Source of the DNA: Pelomonas sp963422775
Lineage (GTDB): Bacteria > Pseudomonadota > Gammaproteobacteria > Burkholderiales > Burkholderiaceae_C
Assembly: GCA_963422775.4 (NCBI GenBank)
Contig: CAUJSJ030000019.1
Span: 62,001-126,000 of the forward strand
Length of the DNA stretch: 64,000 nt
Direction of reading: 5' to 3'
Shown: positions 17,683 through 26,727 of the stretch, piece by piece
Numbering within the stretch: the stretch's first letter is position 1
Layout: every line of letters begins with the position of its first letter
Position numbers and translations under genes: made by a program
The notes under the pieces: model-generated
Database searches by the model: none
Told to the model about the DNA's origin: nothing
Seen by the model: only the letters and a program-made list of their open reading frames with translations

Positions 17683-18999
17683 CTACCTAGCCGGACCGTC
17701 AGCTGTTGGCGGATGCAGGCTGTCGCGCCGGGCCAGCGCCGGGAAGATCTTCCACCACAGCAGCACGACCGCCAGCGTGCCCACGCCGCCCATCACCACC
17801 GAGCCGACCGGGCCGAGCAGCGCGGCGGTGGCGCCGGATTCGAATTCGCCGAGCTGGTTGCTGGCGCCGATGAAGACCGAGTTCACGGCGCCGACGCGGC
17901 CGCGCATGTCGTCGGGTGTCTCCAGCTGCACGAGGGACTGGCGGATGACGACGCTGACCATGTCGGCCGCGCCGCTGATGGCCAGCACGACGAAGGCGAC
18001 CAGGAAGGACGAGGTCAGCGCGAAGGCGATCATCGTCAGGCCGAACACCGCCACGGCGCTCAGCAGCCAGTGGCCGGCGCGGCGCGCGATGGGGTGGCGG
18101 GCCAGCCACAGGCCGACGAGGACAGCGCCCAGGGCCGGCGCCGCGCGCAGCAGGCCCAGCCCCTCGGGGCCGGTGTGCAGGATGTCGCGCGCGAAGATGG
18201 GCAGCAGCGCCGTGGCGCCGCCCAGCAGCACGGCGAACAGGTCCAGCGAGATCGCACCCAGCACGACGGGGCGCCGCCAGATGAAGCGGATGCCAGCGGT
18301 CAGCTGCGCCAGGCCCGGCGACGCGCGCCGCGGCGGCACGGGGCGGTGGCGCACGGCCAGCACCGCGATCACGGCCGCCATCAGCAGCAGCAGCGCCACG
18401 CCGTAGACGATGGCCGCGCCCCAGTGGGCCGCGATGCCGGGCGCGGCGCTGTGCTCCGTGCGCCCGGCGGCCCAGGGCCCGAGGGCGTACAGCGCGCCGC
18501 CCAGCGCGGGGCCGGCAATGATGGCGGCCTGCATCGTCGAGCTGGCCGCGGCCACCGCGCGGGGCAGCAGCACCGGCGGCACGAGGGTCGGCATCAGCGC
18601 CTGCTGCGCCGGCATCTGCAGCGCACGGGCGCAGCCCAGCAGCACGGACAGCAGCAGGATCAGCCCCGGCCCCACCCACCCGCCGCCGCTGGCCAGGGCC
18701 AGGCAGGCGGCCGTCAGCAGCTGCAGGCACAGGCTGGCCGCCAGCAGCAGGCGGCGGTCGTGCTGGTCCACCAAATGGCCGGCGGGCAGCGTCAGCAGCA
18801 GGGCGGGCAGGAATTGCGCCAGGCCGACGAGGCCCAGGTCCCAGGCGCTGGCGGTGAGCTCGTACATCTGCCAGCCCAGGGCCACCATCAGCATCTGGTT
18901 GGCCGCGCCGCCGGTCACGCGCGCGGCGAGCAGGCGCAGGTAGTCGGGTTGATCGCGCAGGCGCTCGGGTCGCGCCGGTATCGGGTCAGGGAGGGTCAT
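17683..18999 (-). CDS. MFS transporter (EntS-like exporter family)
   Basis: A 438-residue inner-membrane protein with 12 predicted hydrophobic helices and the MFS loop GHLVDQHDRRLLL between helices 2 and 3. The layout resembles the EntS/MFS_3 class of exporters, which includes siderophore and drug efflux proteins; the substrate here is unknown. The start ATG at 18999 was chosen over an upstream extension because the MTLPDP start precedes the first conserved region (DYLRLLAARVTGGAANQ). It is divergent from the radical SAM gene, with a LexA box in the shared 115-base gap. Confidence 0.85.
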   Translation of the reverse strand: MTLPDPIPARPERLRDQPDYLRLLAARVTGGAANQMLMVALGWQMYELTASAWDLGLVGLAQFLPALLLTLPAGHLVDQHDRRLLLAASLCLQLLTAACLALASGGGWVGPGLILLLSVLLGCARALQMPAQQALMPTLVPPVLLPRAVAAASSTMQAAIIAGPALGGALYALGPWAAGRTEHSAAPGIAAHWGAAIVYGVALLLLMAAVIAVLAVRHRPVPPRRASPGLAQLTAGIRFIWRRPVVLGAISLDLFAVLLGGATALLPIFARDILHTGPEGLGLLRAAPALGAVLVGLWLARHPIARRAGHWLLSAVAVFGLTMIAFALTSSFLVAFVVLAISGAADMVSVVIRQSLVQLETPDDMRGRVGAVNSVFIGASNQLGEFESGATAALLGPVGSVVMGGVGTLAVVLLWWKIFPALARRDSLHPPTADGPAR

Positions 19000-19097
19000 C
19001 CGGGGTGAAAGAGTCGTCGACCGACAGTTTGCAGCCGCTTGCCGTTGGCTCGCAGCACAGCGGGTTCTTGGATGGGGTGCTGGCAAGATCCGGAATA

Positions 19098-19113
19098 CTG
19101 TATATATTTACAG
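19098..19113 (+). promoter_or_regulatory. LexA (SOS) box
   Basis: CTGT-N8-ACAG with an all A/T spacer (ATATATTT), matching the SOS-box consensus CTGTATATATATACAG at 15 of 16 positions. It ends one base before the ATG at 19115. The AT-rich spacer also contains TATATT (19103-19108), a plausible -10, so LexA would block transcription directly. The GC-rich surroundings make a chance match unlikely. Confidence 0.88.
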
Positions 19114-19114
19114 C

Positions 19115-20239
19115 ATGCCGCCCGCCCCAATCCGCATTGCTGCCAGCCAGCCCGCGCTCGTGCCGCTCGATTCCATCAAAGGACGCGGCAGCGCCACGGC
19201 CATGCCGCATCGCTTCCAGCGGCATGAGCGTGAGCAGTACGACGACGGCTGGGGTTCGCTGGACCAGGACGCCGCCGAGGAGCATCTGCCGCCAGCCACG
19301 CAGATCATCGAGGAGCACGCGAAGAAGATCGTCACCAGCAACCAGTCGCCCGACATTTCTTTCGACTACTCCATCAACCCCTACCGCGGCTGCGAGCATG
19401 GCTGCATCTACTGCTTCGCGCGGCCCACGCACAGCTACCTGAACCTGTCGCCGGGCCTGGACTTCGAGACGAAGATCGTCGCCAAGGTCAACGCGGCCGA
19501 GCGGCTGCGGGAGACCCTGGCGGGCGCGCGGTACGAGCCGCGCTCGCTGGTCATCGGCACGGCCACCGATGCTTACCAGCCCATCGAGCGCAAGCTCGGC
19601 ATCACGCGGCGTGTCGTCGAGGTGCTGGCCGAGTGCGGCCACCCGTTCTCGGTCGTCACGAAGAGCAGCGGCATCGAGCGCGACCTGGACCTGATCGCAC
19701 CCATGGCCGCGCAGGGGCTGGTGTCGGTCTACCTGTCCGTCACGACGCTGGACAACGACCTCGCCCGCATCCTGGAGCCGCGCGCCGCTGCGCCGGCCCG
19801 GCGGCTGCGAACGATCCGGGCGCTGGCGGAGGCGGGCGTGCCGGTGGGCGTCAGCGTGTCGCCCATCATTCCCTTCATCAACGAGCCCGAGCTGGAGCGC
19901 ATCCTCGAAGCCGCGGCCGAAGCCGGCGCCAGCAGCGCCTTCAGCATCCCGGTGCGCCTGCCCTGGGAGGTGAACCCGCTGTTCCAGGACTGGCTGGCCC
20001 GCCACTTCCCCGACCGCGCCGAGCGCGTGATGGCGCGCATCCGCGAGATGCGCGGTGGCAAGGACAACGACGCGCGCTTCGGCACCCGCTTCACCGGCGA
20101 GGGTATCTGGGCCGACCTGCTGCGCGCACGCCTCAGGCGGGCCGCCTCCAAGCTGGGCCTGCGCACCGAGCGGCGGCCGGTGCAGCTCAGCCACTTCCAG
20201 CCGCCCGCGAAGGCGTCGGCGCAAGGGCAGCTTTTTTGA
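19115..20239 (+). CDS. PA0069-family radical SAM protein (SplB-like)
   Basis: A 374-residue radical SAM protein. The cluster motif C93-x3-C97-x2-C100 (GCEHGCIYC) binds a 4Fe-4S cluster; INPYRGCEHGCIYCFARPTH and SVTTLDNDLARILEPRAAAP are family-typical. The family belongs to the COG that includes spore photoproduct lyase, but its substrate is not known to me. The N-terminal KGRG (residues 22-25) is conserved, so translation starts at or before 19160: ATG 19115 would be almost leaderless behind the LexA box, while GTG 19160 leaves a normal leader. SOS control suggests a role in DNA damage. Confidence 0.9.
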   Translation: MPPAPIRIAASQPALVPLDSIKGRGSATAMPHRFQRHEREQYDDGWGSLDQDAAEEHLPPATQIIEEHAKKIVTSNQSPDISFDYSINPYRGCEHGCIYCFARPTHSYLNLSPGLDFETKIVAKVNAAERLRETLAGARYEPRSLVIGTATDAYQPIERKLGITRRVVEVLAECGHPFSVVTKSSGIERDLDLIAPMAAQGLVSVYLSVTTLDNDLARILEPRAAAPARRLRTIRALAEAGVPVGVSVSPIIPFINEPELERILEAAAEAGASSAFSIPVRLPWEVNPLFQDWLARHFPDRAERVMARIREMRGGKDNDARFGTRFTGEGIWADLLRARLRRAASKLGLRTERRPVQLSHFQPPAKASAQGQLF

Positions 20240-20270
20240 GGGCGGGCTCCGCAGACGCAGCGCGCGCCAC

Positions 20271-21317
20271 TCACGCCGCCTGCAGCGCGCCGCTGCTGCG
20301 GGCCTCCTCCACCAGCACGCGATTGCGGCCTGAGGCCTTGGCGCGGTAAAGCGCCGCGTCTGCGCGGCGCAGGGCGGCCTCCAGCGTGCGGTCACCCTCC
20401 CGCCACGGTGCCACGCCGCCGCTGACCGTCACGGCGATGCGCTGGCCGCCCTGCGTGCCGTGCGCGACGGGCTGCGCCGCGATGCGTTCGCGCAGGCGCT
20501 CGATGCGCGAGGCCGCGGCCTGCGCGGTGGTGAACGGCATCGCGATGGCGAACTCCTCGCCGCCAATGCGGCCCACGCGGTCGGTGGTGCGCAGCTCGCT
20601 GCGCAGCAGGCGGCCCACCTCGCGCAGCACGGCGTCGCCGGCGGCGTGGCCGTGGCTGTCGTTGATGCGCTTGAAGTGGTCCAGGTCCAGCATCACCAAC
20701 GTCAGCGCCCCGGCCTGGCGCTGCACCAGACGGTGCAGGGTCCCGGCCTCCTCGTGCCAGGCCGCCCGGTTGAGCAGGCCGGTCAGCGCATCGGTGCGGG
20801 CCAGCTCGGTCATGGTGGCGAGCGCGTCCGTCAGCTCGCGCTTGGCCGCCCGCAGCGCGACAAGGTTCATCACCTGCCTGGCCAGCCCGTTCAGCAGCTC
20901 GACCTGCGCGGTGTCGAAGTCGCGCTGCACCGTGTCGGTCACGCACAGCGTGCCGAGCTTGCGGCCGTCCTCGGTGCGCAGCAGCGCGCCGGCGTAGGCC
21001 ACGATGCCCGTGTCGCCCGGCTGCCGGGTGATGGCGCGGGTGCGCGGGTCCTGGCGCACATCGCGGCTGACGAGGTTGTCCTCGTCGCCGGCCAGCAGCG
21101 CGGAGCAGTAGGCCTGCTCCAGCGGCTTGTGGCTGCTGCGCGCCGCCAGCGCGGAGGCGGGCCAGAGCCGGGTCGAGTCGGCAAAGGAGACGAAGGCGTT
21201 CGCGGCGCCGGTCAGCATGCAGGCCGCGCGCGCCAGCATGTCGAAGTCGGACAGCGTGGCGGGATCGTCCAGATTCAAGGCCTGGATCAGGTCATCGGTG
21301 GGGGCGGGTGTCGTCAT
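20271..21317 (-). CDS. Diguanylate cyclase with N-terminal GAF domain
   Basis: A 348-residue soluble protein. Residues about 20-160 form a GAF-type sensor (FVSFADSTRLWPAS, QAYCSALLAGDEDNLVSRD, AYAGALLRTEDGRKLGTLCVTD). The C-terminal GGDEF domain is intact: TDALTGLLNRAAW, LDLDHFKRINDSHGH, and GRIGGEEF at the active site. An inhibitory I-site RTTD sits exactly five residues before GGEEF, so product inhibition by c-di-GMP is expected. It is followed on the same strand by a chemotaxis receptor and a GGDEF-EAL protein, forming a signalling cluster. Confidence 0.93.
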   Translation of the reverse strand: MTTPAPTDDLIQALNLDDPATLSDFDMLARAACMLTGAANAFVSFADSTRLWPASALAARSSHKPLEQAYCSALLAGDEDNLVSRDVRQDPRTRAITRQPGDTGIVAYAGALLRTEDGRKLGTLCVTDTVQRDFDTAQVELLNGLARQVMNLVALRAAKRELTDALATMTELARTDALTGLLNRAAWHEEAGTLHRLVQRQAGALTLVMLDLDHFKRINDSHGHAAGDAVLREVGRLLRSELRTTDRVGRIGGEEFAIAMPFTTAQAAASRIERLRERIAAQPVAHGTQGGQRIAVTVSGGVAPWREGDRTLEAALRRADAALYRAKASGRNRVLVEEARSSGALQAA

Positions 21318-21331
21318 GGCGTGCTGGCGGC

Positions 21332-22885
21332 TCAGCCGGCGGTGAGGGTGAACACGCCGGCCGACTGCTCCAGCCGCTGGGCCTGTTCGCGCAGCGAACT
21401 GGCGGCGGCGGCCGATTCCTCCACCAGCGCCGCGTTCTGCTGCGTGGCCTGGTCGAGCTGGGCCACGGCGGTATTGATCTGGCTGATGCCGGCGCTCTGC
21501 TCGATGGCGGCGGCGCTCATTTCGTCCATCAGCAGGCTGACCTGCTTGGCGCGCGCCACGATGCGCGTCATGGCCGCACCGGCCTCGCCGGCCAGGCGCA
21601 GGCCCGACTCGACCCGGTCGGACGAACTGCCGATCAGCGCCTTGACCTCCTTGGCGGCTGTGGCGCTGCGCCCGGCGAGCGCGCGCACCTCGCTGGCCAC
21701 CACCGCGAAGCCGCGGCCCTGCTCGCCAGCGCGCGCGGCTTCCACGGCCGCGTTCAACGCCAGGATGTTGGTCTGGAAGGCGATCCCGTCGATGACGCCG
21801 ACGATGTCGGCGATCTTCTGCGAGGCCAGCGAGATCTCGCCCATGCCCTTCACCACGCGGCCCACCATCTGCCCGCCCTCGTCGGCCGCGGCCGAGGTCT
21901 CGCTGGCGATGGCCGTGGCCTGGCGCACGGTGTCCAGCGACTGGCTGGCATGGCCGCTGAGCTGCTCCACCGCCGAGGCCGTCTCCTGCAGGCTGGACGC
22001 CGCATGCTCGGTGCGGGCGCTCAAGTCGTGGTTGCCCGCCGAGATCTGCGCCGACGCGCTGGACACCGACACCGCGCCCTCGCGCACCTCACCGATCAGC
22101 TCGCGCAGCCGCCCCACCATCGTGCCCAGCGCCCGCATCAGCTGCGCGAACTCGTCCGTGCCCTGCACGGCAGGCGGGGGCCGCAGCTCGCCGCGCGCGG
22201 TGGCCTCGGCCAGCGCCACGGCCTGGGCCAGCGGCCGGCGGATGGTGCGCACCAGCAGGCCGGCCCACGCCACGCCCACGGCCAGCACCAGCGCCGCCAC
22301 GCCCAGCGCCACGAGCGCCACGCGCTGCTCGGCCCGCTGCGCGGCGATCTTGGCAGCCTCCACTTGCTGCCTCTGTAGCACCACGAAGTCGTCCAGCGTC
22401 CCGATGTAGGCCCGCGTGGCGGGCTCGAAGGACTCGGCCACGAAGCGCCGCGCGGCTTCGTCCTCGCCGCGCGCCTTGAGCTGGTTGGCCTTTTCCAGCA
22501 GCCCCAGCACCTTGAGCCGCGCGGTGGAGATGCGCTCGATGGCGCCGCGGTCCGCGTCGTTGTCGATGTCCTTCTCGACGCGGGCCTGCAACGCGTTGAT
22601 CTCCTCGCTGCCGGTCTTCATCTGTGCGGTCAAGGCCTTGACGAGCTCCGGGTCGCTGCTGGTGGCGATGACCGAGCGGCGCAGCGAGTTCAGCGCGGTC
22701 AGGCCGCGCCAGTCGATCGCCTGGGCCACCATGCGCTGGTTCTGTGCCATGTCGGCCATGGCCGACAGCAGCGCGCGGCTGGTGGCCTGCTGGGTCCAGG
22801 CGCCGGCGACGATCAGGCACACCAGCAGGCCCAGCATGCTGAGCCAGATCTTGCGGGCGACGGTGAGTTGGTGGAGCAGCTTCAT
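21332..22885 (-). CDS. Methyl-accepting chemotaxis protein
   Basis: A 517-residue receptor. A short cytoplasmic tip and TM1 (IWLSMLGLLVCLIVAGAWTQQ) are followed by a four-helix-bundle type periplasmic domain, TM2 (LVALGVAALVLAVGVAWAGLL), a HAMP region (RTIRRPLAQAVALAEATARG) and the cytoplasmic signalling hairpin. The hairpin tip is textbook (NILALNAAVEAARAGEQGRG). The ATG at 22885 begins MKLLHQLTVARK; upstream frame has no family resemblance. There is no NWETF-like CheR-binding pentapeptide at the C terminus. It lies 14 bases upstream of the GAF-GGDEF gene and 19 bases after the GGDEF-EAL gene, so all three are probably cotranscribed. Confidence 0.93.
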   Translation of the reverse strand: MKLLHQLTVARKIWLSMLGLLVCLIVAGAWTQQATSRALLSAMADMAQNQRMVAQAIDWRGLTALNSLRRSVIATSSDPELVKALTAQMKTGSEEINALQARVEKDIDNDADRGAIERISTARLKVLGLLEKANQLKARGEDEAARRFVAESFEPATRAYIGTLDDFVVLQRQQVEAAKIAAQRAEQRVALVALGVAALVLAVGVAWAGLLVRTIRRPLAQAVALAEATARGELRPPPAVQGTDEFAQLMRALGTMVGRLRELIGEVREGAVSVSSASAQISAGNHDLSARTEHAASSLQETASAVEQLSGHASQSLDTVRQATAIASETSAAADEGGQMVGRVVKGMGEISLASQKIADIVGVIDGIAFQTNILALNAAVEAARAGEQGRGFAVVASEVRALAGRSATAAKEVKALIGSSSDRVESGLRLAGEAGAAMTRIVARAKQVSLLMDEMSAAAIEQSAGISQINTAVAQLDQATQQNAALVEESAAAASSLREQAQRLEQSAGVFTLTAG

Positions 22886-22904
22886 GGGGAGGTCTTTCAA
22901 AAGG

Positions 22905-24602
22905 TCATGCGGTGATGGCTTGGATGGCGGCCTGGTCTTGCAGCAGCGCCTGCAAGCGCGCGCCGGGCACGGCGGCACTGAACAGAAAGCCCTGGGCGAA
23001 GTCGCAGTGCTGCTCGGCCAGCAGGCGGCGGTGGTGTTCGGTTTCTATGCCCTCGGCCACTACCCGCATCTGCAGGCTGTGGGCGAGCTGGATCAGCGCG
23101 CGCGTCATGGACACCTGGCCCGGCGGCGCGGCCACGTCGGGGATGAAGCAGCGGTCGATCTTGACAATGTCCACCGGCAGCTGGCGCAGGTAGTTCAGGC
23201 CGGAGTAGCCGGTGCCGAAGTCGTCGATGGCGACTTCGATGCCCAGCGCCTGCAGCCGTTTCAGCGTGGCCGAGGTCTGGGCGAAGTTCTCCACCAGCAT
23301 GCTCTCGGTCACCTCGACGGCCAGCCAGCCCGGGTCCAGTGCGCAATCGGCCAGCGTCCGCTCGATGTAAGGTGCCAACCCAGGCTGGCGCAGTTGCCGG
23401 CCGGACAGGTTCACCGCGATGCGGATGGGAGCCAGCCCCGCCTGCTGCCAGGTCGCGGCCGCCGCGATGGCCTCGCGCAGCACCCAGTCGCCGATGGCGC
23501 CGATCAGGCCGCTCTCCTCGGCAATCGGGATGAAGCGGGCCGGCGATACCTCGCCCAGCTCCGGGTGGCGCCAGCGCAGCAGCGCTTCGGCGCCGACGAT
23601 GCGGCCACTGGCCAGGTCGATCTGCGGCTGGTAGTGCAGCCGAAGTTGCTGGCGCTCGATGGCGCGGCGCAGCGCGCTCTCCATGCGCAGCGCGTCGGGG
23701 TCGACCTCGTCGGGCTCGGCAGTGAACACATGCAGGCCATTGCGCCCCGCAGCCTTGGCGCGGTGCAGCGCGGTGCCGGCCTGGCGCACCAGCTCGCTCA
23801 CATCGACACTGCCGGCCGCCGTGCTGGTGCAGCCGATGCTGCAGCTGATGAACACCTCGCGGCCCGCCAGTTCGAAGGGCTGGGCAAAGGCCTGCAGCAC
23901 GCGCTCGGCGGCCAGGGCAGGGTCGGCGTGACGCAGCAGCACGGCGAATTCATCGCCGCCCACGCCGGCCAGCAGCTCGGCTTCAGGCAGGGCCTGCTGC
24001 AGCCGCTCGCCGGCCAGGCGCAGCAGTTCGTCACCGGCGGCCTGGCCAAGCACGTCGTTGATGCGCTTGAAGCGGTCCAGGTCAATCAACAGCACATCCA
24101 GCGCCTCGCCCTGCTGCAGCCCGGCCTGCAGGCGCAGGCGCATCTCGGTGCGGTTGGGCAGGCCGGTGCACGGGTCGATCTGGCGGGCCAGCGGGTCGGC
24201 AACCGGCACCGACGACGCCATCAGCTGCACCACGCGGCCCTGGCCATCGAACACCGGCAGCATGCTGAAGTGGCGCGTGTGCCAGGCGTCGCTGGGAGCC
24301 TGCGCCTGCTGCGTGAAACGCGATGGCGTGCCGCGCCGCGCCAGCTTGATGGCCCGCCGCAGGCAGCGCCGCGCGGTCTCGCAGCCCCGCCACCAGGGCG
24401 TGTCGGCAAAGTGCTGGCCCAGCACGTCCTCGGATGCAGCGCCGATGAAGGCCAGGGCCGGCGCGTTGGCGTGGATCAGCTCGCCGTCGGGCAGTAGCAG
24501 CGCGACGAACGCGCTGGGGTTCAGCGTCTCGACCATGTCGAGCAGCGGCTGCGCAAATGAGGGCGGGTCGGCAGTGGGCTGCAGCGTGTGCGCGGTCGAC
24601 AT
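22905..24602 (-). CDS. PAS-GGDEF-EAL protein (c-di-GMP turnover)
   Basis: A 565-residue soluble protein. A PAS-like N-terminal domain (LNPSAFVALLLPDGELIHANAPALAFIG) is followed by GGDEF with an intact GVGGDEF core (no I-site: the residues before it are LPEAELLAG), then an EAL domain with all hallmarks: EALLRW, VNLSGRQL, EVTES, IDDFGTGYSGL, KIDRCF, AEGIET and QGFLFS. Both activities could therefore work, and phosphodiesterase activity looks fully supported. The start MSTAHTL was chosen since the upstream frame is an out-of-family extension. First gene of the three-gene signalling unit reading to 20271. Confidence 0.92.
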   Translation of the reverse strand: MSTAHTLQPTADPPSFAQPLLDMVETLNPSAFVALLLPDGELIHANAPALAFIGAASEDVLGQHFADTPWWRGCETARRCLRRAIKLARRGTPSRFTQQAQAPSDAWHTRHFSMLPVFDGQGRVVQLMASSVPVADPLARQIDPCTGLPNRTEMRLRLQAGLQQGEALDVLLIDLDRFKRINDVLGQAAGDELLRLAGERLQQALPEAELLAGVGGDEFAVLLRHADPALAAERVLQAFAQPFELAGREVFISCSIGCTSTAAGSVDVSELVRQAGTALHRAKAAGRNGLHVFTAEPDEVDPDALRMESALRRAIERQQLRLHYQPQIDLASGRIVGAEALLRWRHPELGEVSPARFIPIAEESGLIGAIGDWVLREAIAAAATWQQAGLAPIRIAVNLSGRQLRQPGLAPYIERTLADCALDPGWLAVEVTESMLVENFAQTSATLKRLQALGIEVAIDDFGTGYSGLNYLRQLPVDIVKIDRCFIPDVAAPPGQVSMTRALIQLAHSLQMRVVAEGIETEHHRRLLAEQHCDFAQGFLFSAAVPGARLQALLQDQAAIQAITA

Positions 24603-24730
24603 GGCAAGGCTCCGGTGGCGGGGATGGCCCGCTGGAGGAACCGAGTGGCGGCGCCACCGGATTCCATGGAGCCAAGGGTAAGTACCAGGGCTGCCGCTGA
24701 ACAGCAGCAGCGACGGCTGAAAAAGCCGTA

Positions 24731-26179
24731 TCAGCCGGCGGCTTGCGTCACCAGCCGGCCGAGCGTGGCCACGGCGGCTTCGGTGCGTGCGTCCCAGGCG
24801 TGGCCGTAGTTCAGGCGCAGGCAATGCCCGAAGCCGCGCTGGGCCGAGAAGATGGGCCCCGGCGCGACGCTGATGCGCTGGGCCAGCGCCTGGCGGTGGA
24901 TGTCCAGCGCCTTGACCTGCGGCGGCAGCACCACCCACAGGAAGTAGCCGCCCGCCGGCCGCGTCACCCGCGTGCCCGCCGGGAAGTGCTGCGCGATGGC
25001 CTGCACCAGCAGCGCCTGCTGCTCAGCCAGCGTCTGTCGCAGCCGGCGCAGGTGCTTGTCGTAGCCACCCTTCTCGAGATAACTCGCCAGGCCTGCCTGC
25101 GCCGGCGCACTGGCCGTCAGCGTGGTGTTGAGCTTCATGCGCGCGACCTGCTGCGTGAAGCGGCCCGGCATGGCCCAGCCGATGCGGTAGCCGGGCGCCA
25201 GGCACTTGGAGAACGACGAGCAGTGCATCACCAGGCCCTCGGTGTCGAAGGCCTTGGCCGGCAGCGGGCGCCGGTCGCCGAAGTAGAGCTCGCCGTAGAC
25301 GTCGTCCTCGATCAGCGGCACGCCGTGGCGGGCCAGCAGCGCCACCAGCGCCTGCTTCTTCGCCTCGGGCATGGAGCCGCCCAGCGGGTTCTGGAAGTTG
25401 GTCATCAGCCAGCAGGCCTTGGGGCGGTGGCGCTGGATGGCGCGCTCCAGCGCCTCTAGTTCCATGCCCTCGCAGGGGTGGGTGGGCACCTCGATGGCCT
25501 CCAGCCCCAGCCGCTCCAGCGCCTGCAGCGCCATGTAGAAGCAGGGCGACTCGATCAGCACCGCGTCGCCCGGCCGGGTGGCCACCGTCAGGCACAGGTT
25601 GAGCGCGTCCAGCGCGCCGCTGGTGATGACGATCTCGTCGGTGTTCACGTGGATGCCGTCGGCCAGGTAGCGCAGCGCGATCTGGCGGCGCAGCCGGGCA
25701 AGGCCCGGCGTGAGGTCGTCCACCGTGCTCCAGGGGTCGAGCTTCTGCACCGTGGCTGCCATCACCCGGCCCAGGCGCTGCAGCGGGAACAGCAGTGGGC
25801 TGGGAAAGGCCGAGCCCAGCGGCACGACGTCGCGCACCATCGTGGCCTGCAGGATCTCGAAGACATGGTCGCTGACAGCCAGCGACACGGCGGCGTCGCC
25901 GGGGGCGGACGGGGTGTCAGGCTCCGGCGGCAGGGCCTTGGGCGTGGCGGTGTCCGCCACGTAGTAGCCCGAGCGCTCGCGCGCCCGGATCAGCCCGCGG
26001 GCTTCCATGAGGTAGTAGGCCTGGAAGACGGTCGATGCGCTCAGGCTGCGGCTGCTGCGCACCTGTCGCACCGAGGGCATGCGGTCGCCCGGGCGCAGCA
26101 CGCCGTCGTGGATCGACGTGGTCAGCTCCGCGGCCAGGGCCTCGTAGCGCTTCAGGCGGGAGGGGTCTTTGCTGGGCAT
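24731..26179 (-). CDS. MocR/GntR-type regulator with aminotransferase-like domain
   Basis: A 482-residue fusion. An N-terminal GntR winged helix (LAAELTTSIHDGVLRPGDRMPSVRQ, SASTVFQAYYLMEARGLI) is joined by a linker to a fold-type I aminotransferase-like domain. The PLP-binding lysine is at K325 in SSFSKCLAPGYRIGW, and SGALDALNL, NFQNPLGG and EDDVYGELYFG are family signatures. MocR proteins usually sense PLP or an amine/amino acid and control a divergent or neighbouring gene. Here no divergent gene is close; a small unknown ORF lies 92 bases upstream on the same strand. The start is MPSKDPSRLKR. Confidence 0.93.
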   Translation of the reverse strand: MPSKDPSRLKRYEALAAELTTSIHDGVLRPGDRMPSVRQVRSSRSLSASTVFQAYYLMEARGLIRARERSGYYVADTATPKALPPEPDTPSAPGDAAVSLAVSDHVFEILQATMVRDVVPLGSAFPSPLLFPLQRLGRVMAATVQKLDPWSTVDDLTPGLARLRRQIALRYLADGIHVNTDEIVITSGALDALNLCLTVATRPGDAVLIESPCFYMALQALERLGLEAIEVPTHPCEGMELEALERAIQRHRPKACWLMTNFQNPLGGSMPEAKKQALVALLARHGVPLIEDDVYGELYFGDRRPLPAKAFDTEGLVMHCSSFSKCLAPGYRIGWAMPGRFTQQVARMKLNTTLTASAPAQAGLASYLEKGGYDKHLRRLRQTLAEQQALLVQAIAQHFPAGTRVTRPAGGYFLWVVLPPQVKALDIHRQALAQRISVAPGPIFSAQRGFGHCLRLNYGHAWDARTEAAVATLGRLVTQAAG

Positions 26180-26271
26180 CGGGTCGGCCCGGGGGGCCAG
26201 GCGGTGCCGGCATTCTCGCGGGCCGGGTGCCGCATGAACAGCGGTCTTCATAGCAGCGCCCGGCCGCGTCA

Positions 26272-26481
26272 TCAGCTCCATGTGCTGTACCCCCAGGCGA
26301 AGCAGCTGAGCGCGCGGCTCAGGGTGTCCGTCGACTGGGTCATCCAGGCCTTCAGCCAGGCCGCACTGCCCGCCGGCCGGGCCGGCGCTGTGGCGTCCGG
26401 TTCGGCGTGTGCCTGGGCGCACCAGGCGGCGTCATCGCCCAGCTCGGTGGGCAGGTCGCTGTAGAAGGGGGCGGGCAGCAT
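26272..26481 (-). CDS. Small hypothetical protein upstream of MocR gene
   Basis: A 69-residue ORF, MLPAPFYSDLPTELGDDAA to SRALSCFAWGYSTWS, acidic in its first third and with an amphipathic C-terminal half ending in aromatic residues. I do not recognise the family. It is supported by an AGGAG Shine-Dalgarno 6 bases before the ATG at 26481 (an alternative ATG at 26487 would sit right against AGGAG). A GTTACC/GGTAAC palindrome and a 19-bp repeat lie 74-102 bases upstream, where a promoter would be. It may be a target of the MocR regulator encoded next to it. Confidence 0.55.
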   Translation of the reverse strand: MLPAPFYSDLPTELGDDAAWCAQAHAEPDATAPARPAGSAAWLKAWMTQSTDTLSRALSCFAWGYSTWS

Positions 26482-26554
26482 GGGCATCTCCTGGGGTGAT
26501 GCCAATGTCGGCGTTGCGCGCCGCGCAGGGAATCCGCGCCGGGGCCAAGACTGC

Positions 26555-26583
26555 GTTACCGCCGGGGTAACAGTGGCGCTCAG
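26555..26583 (-). promoter_or_regulatory. Candidate operator: palindrome plus 19-bp repeat (copy 1)
   Basis: GTTACC-N5-GGTAAC (26555-26571) is a perfect 6-bp dyad, and the right half runs into GGGTAACAGTGGCGCTCAG (26565-26583). The same 19 bases recur at 27616-27634. This copy lies 74 bases upstream of the small ORF ending at 26272. The layout (dyad before a MocR-linked gene) fits a regulator site, but no binding protein is proven. Confidence 0.5.
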
Positions 26584-26727
26584 CCGGCGACCCTGACCTG
26601 AGCGCGCCAATGGCTGCGCAGGGCTGGTGTCGGTGGCCTGCTGCGCGCCGGCCGGAGCAACCGAGCCCATTGCGGCCGCCCGCCAAGGTCGCGGCCCAGG
26701 GAGAGCTGTTCTAGCCCTGCGACGGGT

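Noticed and set aside
17506..19008. 500-codon plus-strand frame opposite the MFS gene
   Set aside because: Shadow frame; the minus strand has clear transmembrane helices and MFS motifs.
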